From: JAMXLO01 sp963726125
GTDB lineage: Bacteria > Pseudomonadota > Alphaproteobacteria > Acetobacterales > Acetobacteraceae
Direction: 5' to 3'
Assembly: GCA_963726125.1 (NCBI GenBank)
Contig: CAVSBG010000002.1
Span: 744,001-808,000 of the forward strand
DNA length: 64,000 nt
In this document: positions 27,441 to 36,261 of the stretch, one piece after another
Layout of the letters: the number at the start of each line of letters is the position of its first letter
How positions within the stretch are numbered: the stretch's first letter is position 1
Notes under the pieces: model-generated
Databases searched by the model: none
What the model was told of the DNA's origin: nothing
What the model saw: the letters and a program-made list of their open reading frames with translations, nothing else
Translations under genes and position numbers: made by a program

Positions 27441-28715
27441 CTACGTATTCATCGCGTCGAAGAAGTCGTTGTTGGTCTTGCTGTATTTCAGCTTGTCCAA
27501 CAGGAATTCCATCGCATCCACGGTGCCCATCGGGTTCAGGATGCGGCGCAATACCCACATCTTCGACAGCGTGCTCTTCTCGACCAGCAGTTCTTCCTTG
27601 CGGGTGCCCGACTTGGTGATGTCGATCGCCGGGAAGGTACGTTTGTCGGATAGCTTGCGGTCCAGGATGAGTTCGGAATTGCCGGTGCCCTTGAACTCCT
27701 CGAAGATCACCTCGTCCATGCGGCTGCCGGTGTCGATCAATGCTGTCGCGATGATGGTCAGAGATCCGCCTTCCTCGATGTTGCGGGCGGCGCCGAAGAA
27801 GCGCTTCGGCCGTTGCAATGCATTAGCGTCCACACCGCCGGTCAGCACCTTGCCGGAGCTGGGCACCACAGTGTTGTACGCACGCGCCAGGCGGGTGATC
27901 GAGTCCAGCAGGATCACGACGTCACGTTTGTGCTCGACCAGGCGCTTGGCCTTCTCCAGCACCATTTCAGTCACCTGGACGTGACGCGTGGCGGGTTCGT
28001 CGAAGGTGGAGCTGATCACCTCGCCCTTCACGCTGCGCGCCATGTCGGTGACTTCCTCGGGTCGCTCATCGATCAGCAGCACGATCAGGAAGACCTCGGG
28101 GTGGTTGGCTGCAATGGCGGTGGCGATGTTCTGCAGCATCACCGTCTTGCCGGTGCGGGGCGGCGAGACGATCAGGGCGCGCTGGCCTTTGCCGATCGGC
28201 GCGATGAGGTCGATGACGCGCGGCGTGTAGTCCTTGGCTGGCCCTTTCGCGACTGACTGGAAGTTCTCCACTTCCATCTTCAGCCGCTCATCGGGGTAGA
28301 GCGGCGTCAGGTTGTCGAAGTTGATGCGGTGCCGCACGGACTCCGGCGGCTCGAAATTGATGGTGTTGACCTTCAGCAGTGCGAAATAACGCTCGCCATC
28401 CTTGGGCGCGCGGATCTGGCCTTCCACCGAATCGCCGGTGCGCAGGCTGAAGCGGCGGACCTGGCTCGGACTCACATAGATATCGTCCGGGCCGGGGAGG
28501 TAGTTGGCCTCGGGGCTGCGCAGGAACCCGAAGCCGTCGGGCAGGATTTCCAGCGTGCCTTCGCCATGAATAGCCTGGTCGTTCTCGGCGAGGTTTTTCA
28601 GGATCGCGAACATCATGTCCTGCTTGCGCAGGGACGATGCGTTCTCGATTTGTAGGGATTCAGCGTAGCTCAGCAGGTCGGAGGGGGTTTTGGCCTTAAG
28701 TTCGGCAAGATGCAT
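27441..28715 (-). CDS. rho: Transcription termination factor Rho
   Basis: 424 residues, normal for Rho. The N-terminal RNA-binding domain contains GFGFLRSPEANYLPGPDDIY. The ATPase core has the P-loop SPPRTGKTVMLQN, Walker B with FLIVLLIDERPEEV, and the Q/R-loop region (SGKVLTGGVDANALQRPKRF). The C-terminal SKMWVLRRILNPMG is diagnostic. It is a hexameric RNA helicase that ends untranslated transcripts. The stretch 28716-29012 upstream should hold its promoter and leader. Rho genes are often autoregulated in the leader, but no specific structure was identified here. Confidence 0.97.
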   Translation of the reverse strand: MHLAELKAKTPSDLLSYAESLQIENASSLRKQDMMFAILKNLAENDQAIHGEGTLEILPDGFGFLRSPEANYLPGPDDIYVSPSQVRRFSLRTGDSVEGQIRAPKDGERYFALLKVNTINFEPPESVRHRINFDNLTPLYPDERLKMEVENFQSVAKGPAKDYTPRVIDLIAPIGKGQRALIVSPPRTGKTVMLQNIATAIAANHPEVFLIVLLIDERPEEVTDMARSVKGEVISSTFDEPATRHVQVTEMVLEKAKRLVEHKRDVVILLDSITRLARAYNTVVPSSGKVLTGGVDANALQRPKRFFGAARNIEEGGSLTIIATALIDTGSRMDEVIFEEFKGTGNSELILDRKLSDKRTFPAIDITKSGTRKEELLVEKSTLSKMWVLRRILNPMGTVDAMEFLLDKLKYSKTNNDFFDAMNT

Positions 28716-29012
28716 GGACGCGGTCCAATTAATGACGCGGGACAGGGCAGAATGCCCGTGGGTCGCTGCCGCCCCATCATTTGATGTGGCGGGCTTCGGT
28801 CCCGTCTGGTGGGAGGTTCGAGGCGGCGGTAGATCGCCACCTTGCGGGGGGAGGCCAAAAGCTAGGCGCAGTTACCGCCCCTCGTCAACGGCCAGTTGGT
28901 GGGATCACCAGGGAATGTCAAGGGGTTCCGGGGGAGAAGAAAGACGCAGGGTCCACACAGGCTGTAGGTCCCCCGCCACGAAACATCAAATTCAACTACC
29001 CTTGAGACTTGT

Positions 29013-29603
29013 ATGAGCATCGTCCACTTCATCACGCATCCGGAGGTTGTAATCGATCCGACGATGCCGGTGCCGAATTGGCCTCTTTCGCCCGTGGGAC
29101 GGGAGCGCATGCGTCGGGCGGCACTCGAGCAGCCTTGGCTCCGCGACGTGCGGGCCTTGTTCAGCAGCGCGGAACGGAAGGCGAGGGATGCGGCCTCCCT
29201 CATCGCCGAACATCTCAGCCTGCAACCCGCCATAATCGGAGATCTCGGCGAAAACGATCGATCGGTCACTGGCTATCTTCCCAGGCGGGAATTCGAGGCC
29301 GTGGCTGACGAGTTTTTCGCGCGACCAGAGGAGAGCGTGCGCGGCTGGGAACGAGCGGTGGATGCGCAATGCCGGATCGTGGCGGCTGTCGAATGCGCCA
29401 TTGCGCTGGCATCAGCCGAAGGTGACATCGCGATCGTCTCGCATGGCGGCGTCGGCGCGCTGCTGTTGTGTTACCTGAAGGGTGTGCCAATCGTGCGGAC
29501 AGAGGATCAGCCGGGTGGAGGCGGCGGCTGTGTCTATTCGTTCGACGCGGCGAGCCGGCGACTCCTGTGCGGCTGGCGGCGGATCGAAGACCCGGCATCA
29601 TGA
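29013..29603 (+). CDS. Histidine phosphatase family protein
   Basis: 196 residues with a phosphoglycerate-mutase-like fold. The nucleophile motif normally R-H-G is T-H-P here (IVHFITHPEVV), so the histidine is kept but the flanking Arg is not. Other blocks are LSPVGRERMRRAA, LFSSAERKARDAA (Arg-bearing) and the late catalytic IAIVSHGGVGALL. It is likely a small-molecule or protein phosphatase of uncertain activity. Its stop overlaps the next start by 4 bp, so it is translationally coupled to a methyltransferase gene. Confidence 0.83.
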   Translation: MSIVHFITHPEVVIDPTMPVPNWPLSPVGRERMRRAALEQPWLRDVRALFSSAERKARDAASLIAEHLSLQPAIIGDLGENDRSVTGYLPRREFEAVADEFFARPEESVRGWERAVDAQCRIVAAVECAIALASAEGDIAIVSHGGVGALLLCYLKGVPIVRTEDQPGGGGGCVYSFDAASRRLLCGWRRIEDPAS

Positions 29604-30220
29604 TCGATCGACCCAGCGGAACCGAGGGTTACGCTGACGAAGCTCCGGCGCTCGTCAGGCAGTATGAGAGCATCGCTTTCGCTGAGGTCCATCGCGAGGT
29701 CATGGTTCTAATTCCTCCGGTGCCAGTGAGAATTCTCGATATCGGCGCCGGGACCGGTCGCGACGCGGCCGGCTTCGCCGCAATGGGACACGCGGTGACC
29801 GCGGTCGAACCAACAGCAGAGATGCGATATGCCGCAATGGCGCTCCATCCGTCACCCCGGATTGAGTGGATTGACGACAGCCTGCCGGATCTCGCGCTGC
29901 TGCATGCGCGCGGCGAGGTATTTGACGTCGTAATGCTGACGGCAGTGTGGATGCATCTCGATGAGCGGCAACGTCGGCGCGCCATGCCGCGCGTTGCCGG
30001 ACTGGTGCGCCTGGGCGGCGTGATGATGCTGTCGCTGCGTTACGGGCCGGTGCCACCTGGCCGCCGCATGTTCGACGTCAGCGCGGATGAAACCGTCCAG
30101 CTTGCGCGTGCGGAGGGCCTGACGCTGTTGCTGCGTCGCGATCATCAGCACGGACAGCTGGGCCGCCCAGGCGTGAGCTGGACGCGATTGGCATTTTCGC
30201 GACTACCGGCCACGCCGTAG
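29600..30220 (+). CDS. Class I SAM-dependent methyltransferase
   Basis: 206 residues from the ATG at 29600, which overlaps the preceding stop (ATGA). The frame extends upstream but only inside the phosphatase gene. Motif I is ILDIGAGTGRDAAGFAAMG, the post-I acidic residue is in AVEPTAEM, and motif II/III is in FDVVMLTAVWMHL. The substrate is unknown. The DUF-like SLRYGPVPPGRRMFDVSADE region recurs in small bacterial methyltransferases. The coupling to a phosphatase suggests a shared pathway, which cannot be named. Confidence 0.87.
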   Translation: MIDRPSGTEGYADEAPALVRQYESIAFAEVHREVMVLIPPVPVRILDIGAGTGRDAAGFAAMGHAVTAVEPTAEMRYAAMALHPSPRIEWIDDSLPDLALLHARGEVFDVVMLTAVWMHLDERQRRRAMPRVAGLVRLGGVMMLSLRYGPVPPGRRMFDVSADETVQLARAEGLTLLLRRDHQHGQLGRPGVSWTRLAFSRLPATP

Positions 30221-30275
30221 CCATCCGCACGGTCGAGCCATTATGGTTCGCGCCACTCACCGCGGGCAGGCGCAC

Positions 30276-31502
30276 ATGACTCCGTCGATCAACGCAGACA
30301 GGCTCTGGCAGTCCATCATGGATATCGCGCGCATCGGTCCGACAGCGGAAGGTGGCAGTTGTCGCCTCGCGCTGTCAGCGGAGGACAAGGAGGCGCGCGC
30401 GCTGTTCCTGTCGTGGTGCAAGCCGCTCGACCTGCGCTTCGAGCAGGATGCCATCGGCAACATGTTCCTGCGCCGGGCGGCGACGGATGGCGGTGCGCCG
30501 GCGGTCGCGTTTGGCAGCCACCTCGATACTGTCCCGACCGGTGGCCGCTTCGACGGCGTGTTCGGTGTGCTTGCTGGCCTGGAAGTGTTGCGGGCGATCG
30601 ACGAAGCCGGCATCAGGACGCGTGCGCCGTTGGAGCTGGTGAACTGGACCAACGAGGAAGGCAGCCGGTTTCGCCCAGCCATGATGGGCAGCCGCGTGCA
30701 TGCCGGCGACATGGCGCTGGAGGACGCGCTTGCCATTACCGACGACAAGGGCGTCAGCGTGCGGGATGCGCTGAACGCCAGTGACCAGGCGGGCCCGCTC
30801 GTGCCGGCGCATCGCCGATGGGCCTGCTGGCTGGAGGCGCATATCGAGCAGGGCCCGGTGATGGAGGCGACCAATACCGATATCGGCATCGTCGTCGGCA
30901 CCATGCACGCACGATATTTCCAGCTCGTTGTCACGGGCGAGCCCAGCCATGTTGGCCCGACCACGATGGATCGTCGGCGCGACAGCCTGGCCGCGGCGGC
31001 GGAGATCATCCTGGCAGTGGAGCGGATCGCGCTGGCAGCCGAGCCGGGAGGCCGTGCCTCGGCAACCTGGATCGAGAACTATCCAAACGCGCGCGGCAAC
31101 GTCGCCAACATCACGCGTCTGCATTGCGACGTGCGGCATGAGCAGGCGGAGCGGGCTGTCGCAATGGAGGCGGAGTTGCGGCAGGCGCTGGACGCGATCG
31201 CTATACGCAGGCGGGTGTCGATCGCGATCGATCCGTATGCCACGTTCGGGCCGATCAGCTTCGATCGGGGGCTGGGCGAACTGCTGCGTGACAAGGCGTC
31301 GGCACGCCAGCTTACGACACGCGATATGATTGCGGCGGCGGGCCATGATTCGGTGCTGATCGCGCCACAATGCCCCAGCGCCATGCTGTTCGTGCCGAGT
31401 GTCGACGGGATCACGCACAATCCGCGCGAATACTCGACGAAGGGACAGCTTGCACGCGGCGCCGAGGTTCTGCTGGACGCGGTGCTGGCGTTGGCGAGCT
31501 GA
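30276..31502 (+). CDS. Zn-dependent hydantoinase/carbamoylase family amidase (M20 type)
   Basis: 408 residues from the ATG at 30276 (MTPSINADRLWQSIMDIARI). An ATG at 30243 would add 11 residues. Metal-binding motifs are FGSHLDTVPTGGRFDGVFG and NWTNEEGSRF, with the dimer-domain segment AHIEQGPVMEA, and AAGHDSVLIA plus SVDGITHNPREYS near the C-terminus. The family includes allantoate amidohydrolase, N-carbamoyl-L-amino-acid hydrolase and beta-ureidopropionase. These motifs alone do not separate them. It acts in the cytoplasm in nitrogen salvage or purine/pyrimidine breakdown. Confidence 0.9.
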   Translation: MTPSINADRLWQSIMDIARIGPTAEGGSCRLALSAEDKEARALFLSWCKPLDLRFEQDAIGNMFLRRAATDGGAPAVAFGSHLDTVPTGGRFDGVFGVLAGLEVLRAIDEAGIRTRAPLELVNWTNEEGSRFRPAMMGSRVHAGDMALEDALAITDDKGVSVRDALNASDQAGPLVPAHRRWACWLEAHIEQGPVMEATNTDIGIVVGTMHARYFQLVVTGEPSHVGPTTMDRRRDSLAAAAEIILAVERIALAAEPGGRASATWIENYPNARGNVANITRLHCDVRHEQAERAVAMEAELRQALDAIAIRRRVSIAIDPYATFGPISFDRGLGELLRDKASARQLTTRDMIAAAGHDSVLIAPQCPSAMLFVPSVDGITHNPREYSTKGQLARGAEVLLDAVLALAS

Positions 31503-31584
31503 CATTCCAGGCATCCTTAAAACGATCGCCCTCCGCCTCGGCTAACCAGCGCACGCGGGGGTGTCATGGTCTTGCGGGACTCGC

Positions 31585-31832
31585 TGCCATGGGCGGGGTC
31601 ATCTGCTCGGCGCGATCTCGTTCGGTATCGCACTGATCAGGGAGAGCCGGTGAACGCCGCGTGGTTGGTCGTTGCCGTTGTGTGCATCTATTTCATTGCC
31701 TATCGGTTCTATGCAGTGTTCATCGCCAACCGGGTGGTCGGTTTCAATGCAAGCGCGCGACGCCCGCTTACCGACATCACGATGGCCCTGCCCGACCCAT
31801 GGCCGCATTGCGGCCGCGCGTGTAAGGTGTAG
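31585..31832 (+). pseudogene. cstA: Remnant of carbon starvation protein A (CstA), N-terminal piece
   Basis: Two adjacent frames together resemble the CstA N-terminus: LLGAISFGIALIR (about 31601-31640), then, after a one-base shift, GEPVNAAWLVVAVVC and AYRFYAVFIANRVVGF (about 31641-31760). Similarity stops after ASARRP and the frame ends at 31832. Full CstA is about 500-700 residues with many membrane helices, so more than 85% is missing. It is a decayed fragment, probably left by a deletion, between the amidase and FAH genes. Confidence 0.7.
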
Positions 31833-31858
31833 ACCTCGCCAGGCAGGGATCACCGCAC

Positions 31859-32641
31859 ATGCGTTGGGCACGCTTCGAACAGAACGGCACGCCGTGCTAT
31901 GGCGTGGTCGAGGGTGACGAGATCATTCCGGTGCGCGGTTCGCCATTCGCAGTATGGGAACGCACATCGACACGCCTGCCGCTGTCGAGCGTGAAGCTGC
32001 TGGTGCCCGTGGTGCCACCGACGTTCTACGCGGCGGGGCTCAACTATGCGGAGCATGTGCGCGAAGCCGCGGAAAAGATCGGCCTGAAGGTAGAACTGCC
32101 GAAGAATGCCGACGCCGGGTATCGCGCCAACAATGCGCTGATCGCGCATGGCGAGGCCATCGTCATCCCGAGGGACGCAACCGATCAGGTGCAGTACGAG
32201 GGCGAACTGGTCGCGGTGATCGGCCGCAAGTGCAAGCACCTGACACGCGAGAACGCACTGTCGGCGGTGCTCGGCTACACGATCGGCAACGACGTGAGCG
32301 AGCGGACCTGGCAGAAGGCTGATCGCACCCTGTGGCGCGCGAAGAACACCGATACGTTCAAGCCGATGGGTCCGTGGATCGAGACCAACGTGAAGCTGGA
32401 AGACCTGATCACCAAGGTGCGGTTGAACGGCGAGGAAGTGAGCGTGTTCCCGACCAACCACATGGTGTTCGGCGTGGTCGATTTCCTGGTGGCGATGACG
32501 AAGTACCTGACGCTGTATCCCGGTGACGTGCTGTGGATGGGCACGGAGGGCGCGACGCAGAACATGAAGCACGGCGACGTCTGCGAGGTCGAGATCAGCA
32601 GTATCGGCACATTGCGCAATCCCATCGTGCGGGAGACCTGA
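31859..32641 (+). CDS. Fumarylacetoacetate hydrolase family protein
   Basis: 260 residues of the FAH fold. Metal-binding residues are in YEGELVAVIGRKC, and the conserved GYTIGNDVSERTWQ, FKPMGPWI and PGDVLWMGTEGAT blocks are all present. Family members hydrolyse C-C bonds of acylpyruvates, decarboxylate 2-oxo acids or isomerise aromatic ring-cleavage products. It is probably part of an aromatic or ketoacid catabolic step. It lies 1 bp upstream of a thiolase gene, which fits a route ending in acetyl-CoA units. Confidence 0.9.
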   Translation: MRWARFEQNGTPCYGVVEGDEIIPVRGSPFAVWERTSTRLPLSSVKLLVPVVPPTFYAAGLNYAEHVREAAEKIGLKVELPKNADAGYRANNALIAHGEAIVIPRDATDQVQYEGELVAVIGRKCKHLTRENALSAVLGYTIGNDVSERTWQKADRTLWRAKNTDTFKPMGPWIETNVKLEDLITKVRLNGEEVSVFPTNHMVFGVVDFLVAMTKYLTLYPGDVLWMGTEGATQNMKHGDVCEVEISSIGTLRNPIVRET

Positions 32642-32642
32642 G

Positions 32643-33830
32643 ATGGACATGCCGCGCGAGGTTGTTGTTGTTTCCGGCGTGCGCACCGCCATCGGTGACT
32701 TCGGCGGCGGGCTGAAGGATGTGGCGCCGACGGACCTCGGCGCACAGGTGGTGCGTGAGGCATTGTCGCGTGCCAGCGTGGACGGCGCCGAGGTCGGACA
32801 GGTGGTGTTCGGCAACGTGATCCACACCGAGCCGAAGGACATGTACCTCGCGCGTGTGGCGGCGATGAACGCGGGCGTGGCAAAGGAAGCACCGGCGCTG
32901 ACGCTGAACCGGCTGTGCGGGTCGGGATTGCAGGCCGTGGTGTCGGCGGCGCAGACCATCATGCTGGGCGACACCGACATCGCTGTGGCGGGCGGGGTCG
33001 AGAACATGAGCCGCTCCGGCTATCTCGCGCAGGGTGTGCGCTGGGGCGCGCGCATGGGCGATGCGGCGATGGTCGACATGATGCTCGCCGCGCTGCACGA
33101 CCCGTTCGACAACATCCACATGGGCGAGACGGCGGAGAACCTGGCCGAAAGCCACCAGATCACCCGCGGCGATCAGGACACGCTGGCGGTGGAGTCGCAT
33201 CGCCGCGCCGCTCGGGCGATTTCCGAGGGACAATTCAAGGCACAGATCCTGCCGGTGACACTGAAGACGCGGAGGGGTGAGACGGTGTTCGACACCGATG
33301 AGCACGTGCGCCCAAATGCGACGATGGAGGATCTGGCGAAGTTGCGGCCGGCGTTCCGCAAGGACGGCACGGTGACCGCAGGCAACGCGTCGGGCATCAA
33401 CGATGGTGCCGCGGCGGTGGTGCTGATGGAACGCGGCACCGCCGAACAGCGCGGCGCGAAGCCGATGGGCCGGCTGGTGGCTTACGCACATGCGGGCGTC
33501 GATCCCAAGATCATGGGGATCGGGCCGGTGCCGGCAACTCGGCTGGCGCTGAAGCGCGCGGGGCTGGCGCTGGCGGATATCGACGTGATCGAGAGCAACG
33601 AGGCGTTCGCTGCGCAGGCATGTGCGGTGGCCAAGGATCTCGGGTTCGATCCGGCGAAGACCAATCCGAACGGGTCCGGTATTTCACTCGGTCATCCGGT
33701 TGGCGCGACCGGGACGATCCTGACGGTGAAGGCGCTGTATGAGCTGGAACGGATCGGCGGGCGGTACGCGCTGGTCACGATGTGTATCGGCGGCGGGCAG
33801 GGAATCGCGGCGATTTTTGAGCGGGTGTGA
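32643..33830 (+). CDS. Acetyl-CoA C-acyltransferase (thiolase)
   Basis: 395 residues, normal for thiolase II. The acyl-accepting cysteine is in LNRLCGSGLQAV (about residue 90). The His motif is SLGHPVGATG. The second cysteine is in VTMCIGGGQGIA. NEAFAAQACAV is also conserved. It makes or cleaves 3-ketoacyl-CoA (for example acetoacetyl-CoA from two acetyl-CoA). The sequence does not separate the biosynthetic PhaA/AtoB role from beta-ketoadipyl-CoA thiolase. It is co-directional with and almost touching the FAH gene. Confidence 0.93.
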   Translation: MDMPREVVVVSGVRTAIGDFGGGLKDVAPTDLGAQVVREALSRASVDGAEVGQVVFGNVIHTEPKDMYLARVAAMNAGVAKEAPALTLNRLCGSGLQAVVSAAQTIMLGDTDIAVAGGVENMSRSGYLAQGVRWGARMGDAAMVDMMLAALHDPFDNIHMGETAENLAESHQITRGDQDTLAVESHRRAARAISEGQFKAQILPVTLKTRRGETVFDTDEHVRPNATMEDLAKLRPAFRKDGTVTAGNASGINDGAAAVVLMERGTAEQRGAKPMGRLVAYAHAGVDPKIMGIGPVPATRLALKRAGLALADIDVIESNEAFAAQACAVAKDLGFDPAKTNPNGSGISLGHPVGATGTILTVKALYELERIGGRYALVTMCIGGGQGIAAIFERV

Positions 33831-34252
33831 GAAAGAAGGCAGTCAGCCCGGCGATCTGACATACCAAACCGGTTGGCCATTTGCTCGCGCGCCTGAAGCG
33901 CTGGGCTGCCCGACATGGACGGTCCACCGGACGAAGCATCGAGAAATTCCCCGTGAGTGCTGGGTGCCGAGGTTCCGAGTCCTGTTCCAACGAGCTGGTT
34001 GCTGAGCTTCGCCAGCCGACCAAGCTAAGCTGGCAAGCGCCGTCGGCAGTACTCCTTCGCCGATGGCCGGGACGAGCGGTGATCCCCGTATGTTGGTGAT
34101 GCCGGCGACGTGCGCAGGCTGCCAAAGCGTGGATTCCCGTCCCTCACCTCCAACTAGTTAGTCGTCTCGCCATTTTTGGCGCCAGCGCAAATTTCGCTTG
34201 GGCTTGCCATTTATCAGTCCCACAACCATGGATTGTATGTCTCATCTTTAAT
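33831..34252. other. Intergenic region before the PEP-CTERM gene
   Basis: No supported gene. From about 34180 the base composition turns AT-rich compared with the flanks, ending in a good sigma-70 promoter. This is the left edge of the accessory region. Confidence 0.5.
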
Positions 34253-34282
34253 TTGTTTACATGCGTCGAAAAAATCTATAAT
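34253..34282 (+). promoter_or_regulatory. Sigma-70-type promoter of the PEP-CTERM gene
   Basis: -35 TTGTTT (34253-34258), an 18-bp spacer and a perfect -10 TATAAT (34277-34282), rare in this GC-rich DNA. The expected transcription start is about 34288-34290, giving a leader of about 38 nt. Confidence 0.65.
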
Positions 34283-34285
34283 GGT

Positions 34286-34321
34286 CTCCTAGACAGGGCG
34301 CGACGAAGAGTCGCTTAGGAG
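34286..34321 (+). promoter_or_regulatory. Inverted repeats in the leader overlapping the Shine-Dalgarno
   Basis: An inner hairpin is formed by GCGAC (34300-34304) and GTCGC (34310-34314) with a GAAGA loop. An outer arm CTCCTA (34286-34291) complements TAGGAG (34316-34321), which contains the ribosome-binding AGGAG placed 5 nt before the ATG. Pairing would hide the ribosome site. The predicted transcript start falls inside the outer left arm, so an operator function of the DNA repeat is an equal alternative. Confidence 0.4.
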
Positions 34322-34326
34322 CTTCA

Positions 34327-35121
34327 ATGACATTTCGCGACAAAGTGCCTGGGCCTTCGAGTGTAAGAGGCCTCGGAACAGGTATGATTGCGTTTGCGGT
34401 CGCCGCTGCGATCGGTGCTATCGCGCCCGTGAGCAAGGCCTCGGCCGCGACGATCCTTTACGACAACTGGTCGGGCATCGGGGACAATGGCATTACCGTC
34501 ACCGTTGGGAGCGACAGCTACAGCGGCTATCCGATCGGCCCGCAGGCGGTACAGTTAACCATCGACGCGGCGGCGCCCTATAACGTGCTTGGTTGGTGCA
34601 TCGACTTCAACCACAACATCAACGTCCCCGGCACTTATACCGACTACACGCTGGTGCCGCTGACGGTGGCTGGGCTGCAATCGGTCGCGAGCATCCTCAA
34701 CGCGCCGCAACCGAGCGGGCTGCTGACGTCGGGTCCCAGCGGTACGCCGAACCAGGCGTTGATCAACGAGACCAATTACCTGATGGATCTCGGCAATACG
34801 CTGCTGGAGTCGGCGAGCGCGGCCGCTGCGAATTCCATCGGGTCCGCCATCCAACTCGCGATCTGGACGGAGTTATATCCGACGATATCTTATACGGGCG
34901 CCTCGACGGACGTCGTAAACAACGTCAACGCCTTCCTGGCGGACGCCGCTGCCAACAGCGGCACAGAGTTCGGCGCTGATGCGCTCATCAGTTCCAATAG
35001 AGAACAACAGCTCGGGTACGGCACGGACGCCTTGCCGGTGCCGGAGCCGGCTACGCTTGCCTTGCTGACCGGCGGACTGATCGGGTTCGGCGTGGTGCGC
35101 CACCGCAAGCGATCCGCCTGA
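34327..35121 (+). CDS. PEP-CTERM sorted protein with thioester-domain-like motifs
   Basis: 264 residues. A signal peptide (MIAFAVAAAIGAIAPVSKAS-A) precedes the exported domain. The C-terminus is a textbook PEP-CTERM signal: VPEPATLALLTG, a hydrophobic helix, then RHRKR. The protein would be cut and anchored or released by an exosortase/archaeosortase-type system during export. In the middle, GWCIDF (C91) and AIQLAIW (Q176, W180) match the Cys and the Phi-Q-x-x-Phi-W parts of surface thioester domains. It has its own strong promoter and a good AGGAG site. No exosortase gene is in the window. Confidence 0.85.
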   Translation: MTFRDKVPGPSSVRGLGTGMIAFAVAAAIGAIAPVSKASAATILYDNWSGIGDNGITVTVGSDSYSGYPIGPQAVQLTIDAAAPYNVLGWCIDFNHNINVPGTYTDYTLVPLTVAGLQSVASILNAPQPSGLLTSGPSGTPNQALINETNYLMDLGNTLLESASAAAANSIGSAIQLAIWTELYPTISYTGASTDVVNNVNAFLADAAANSGTEFGADALISSNREQQLGYGTDALPVPEPATLALLTGGLIGFGVVRHRKRSA

Positions 35122-35960
35122 ACGGCGGCCGATCGGCGTCGCCCGTGCGCTGCCAAACTCGGCGGGGTTGATGGACGGCGTCGGGGCCGGTGTTCGCTCG
35201 TGGCGAACGCCACGGTTGAGCGGCGTCATATGTCCGCATCATATCTCGGCTCGCCAGGCGAGTGCGGCGTGCACTCGCGATCGCCGACGGGCAGCTTGAG
35301 GACGACCGCCGGGCCAGCCAACTCGTTTACGAGTACTCCCGCCCTCGCCCAGGTGTCGCACGTCTTTTCAGCCCGCACCTTCGGCTGGAATCCCTTCAGT
35401 ATCTCGCGATCCCTCCAGCCCGTCCCTTTCCAACACCCGTACGAGATCGCGCAGCGTTTTGTGGATTCTTGGCGACGTCCGGTTCGCCTGTGACCGCCAG
35501 AGTCCGCGACGACTGCAGCCGACCAGCAACATCCTCAAGGGCCGCCGACTGCTGTTCGGCCCGCCGCTGCAATGGTTGGACGAAGACCGCCAGCCCCGTC
35601 TCGATGGCTTCTCCGCTGAACGTGACAACCGATACAGAAAGAGCGCGCAAAGTCACCGGGGCTGGAGACACGCGCGGTGTCGGGCTGCAACTCGCGATTG
35701 CCGATGAGGCCAACCGCGCAAGCAGCAGATTGACTTCCTCGGTCGCAGGTGGGTTCCGGGTCAGTGCGCTTCCACGAGTACTCGTCAGGCCTGAGCTGCA
35801 GGTGTATGCCGCTGACGACCGGGCCGACTGGGTCTGCGGCGACGGCCGGATGACGAACATACGCAGAGCATGCGGTGGCGGCCGAATGGAACATTGGCGT
35901 CCCGGTGCCGAGATGATGGGCGCTGTGTCTACGCCATAGCTCGGGTACTGGTCACGACTG
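35122..35960. other. Intergenic region, no supported gene
   Basis: 839 bp with several open frames on both strands (the longest 35262-35939, plus). Their translations are Arg/Ser/Pro-rich, lack any family motif and have no ribosome sites. It may be eroded coding DNA at the edge of the toxin-antitoxin/Wadjet block, but nothing specific is recognisable. Confidence 0.5.
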
Positions 35961-35978
35961 CATGAAACAGCTAGATTA

Positions 35979-35996
35979 TGACCAGTTTTATGGTCA
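35979..35996. promoter_or_regulatory. Probable autoregulatory operator of the toxin-antitoxin pair
   Basis: TGACCA (35979-35984) and TGGTCA (35991-35996) are perfect 6-bp arms around GTTTTA. The same TGGTCAC box recurs at 35949 and at the antitoxin start (36011). Phd/YefM antitoxins repress their own operon by binding such palindromes just upstream of the start, so this fits autoregulation. The location also supports the start at 36010 rather than 35962. Confidence 0.6.
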
Positions 35997-36009
35997 CATA
36001 GAGCGCACG

Positions 36010-36249
36010 ATGGTCACTGTCAGCTTGGTTCACGCGAAAGCACATTTGAGCGAGCTGTTGGACAAGGTAGAGGCCGGCGAAGAAGTGGTCGTCACTCGCC
36101 ACGGCCGCGCCGTAGCCCGTATTCTGTCTCCCTTGCATCCGAAACAACCACTACCGCTGGATGATCTCTCCGGGTTTCGCGCCACGATGCCACGCTTGCG
36201 GCGGCCGAGCGCCGTTTTGCTGCGCGAGGCGCGGGATGAAGGCCCGTAA
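36010..36249 (+). CDS. Antitoxin, Phd/YefM family
   Basis: 79 residues from the ATG at 36010 (MVTVSLVHAKAHLSELLDKV). An upstream ATG at 35962 would put the operator inside the gene. The N-terminal dimerisation and DNA-binding fold is marked by AKAHLSELLDKVEAGEEVVV and TRHGRAVARI, as in Phd. The C-terminal tail (FRATMPRLRRPSAVLLREARDE) would wrap the toxin. It neutralises the PIN toxin encoded 12 bp downstream and represses the operon. The pairing of a Phd-type antitoxin with a PIN toxin is common. Confidence 0.9.
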   Translation: MVTVSLVHAKAHLSELLDKVEAGEEVVVTRHGRAVARILSPLHPKQPLPLDDLSGFRATMPRLRRPSAVLLREARDEGP

Positions 36250-36261
36250 AACGCACGTCGA

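Noticed and set aside
35262..35939. 225-codon frame between the PEP-CTERM and antitoxin genes
   Set aside because: No ribosome site, motif or plausible composition.
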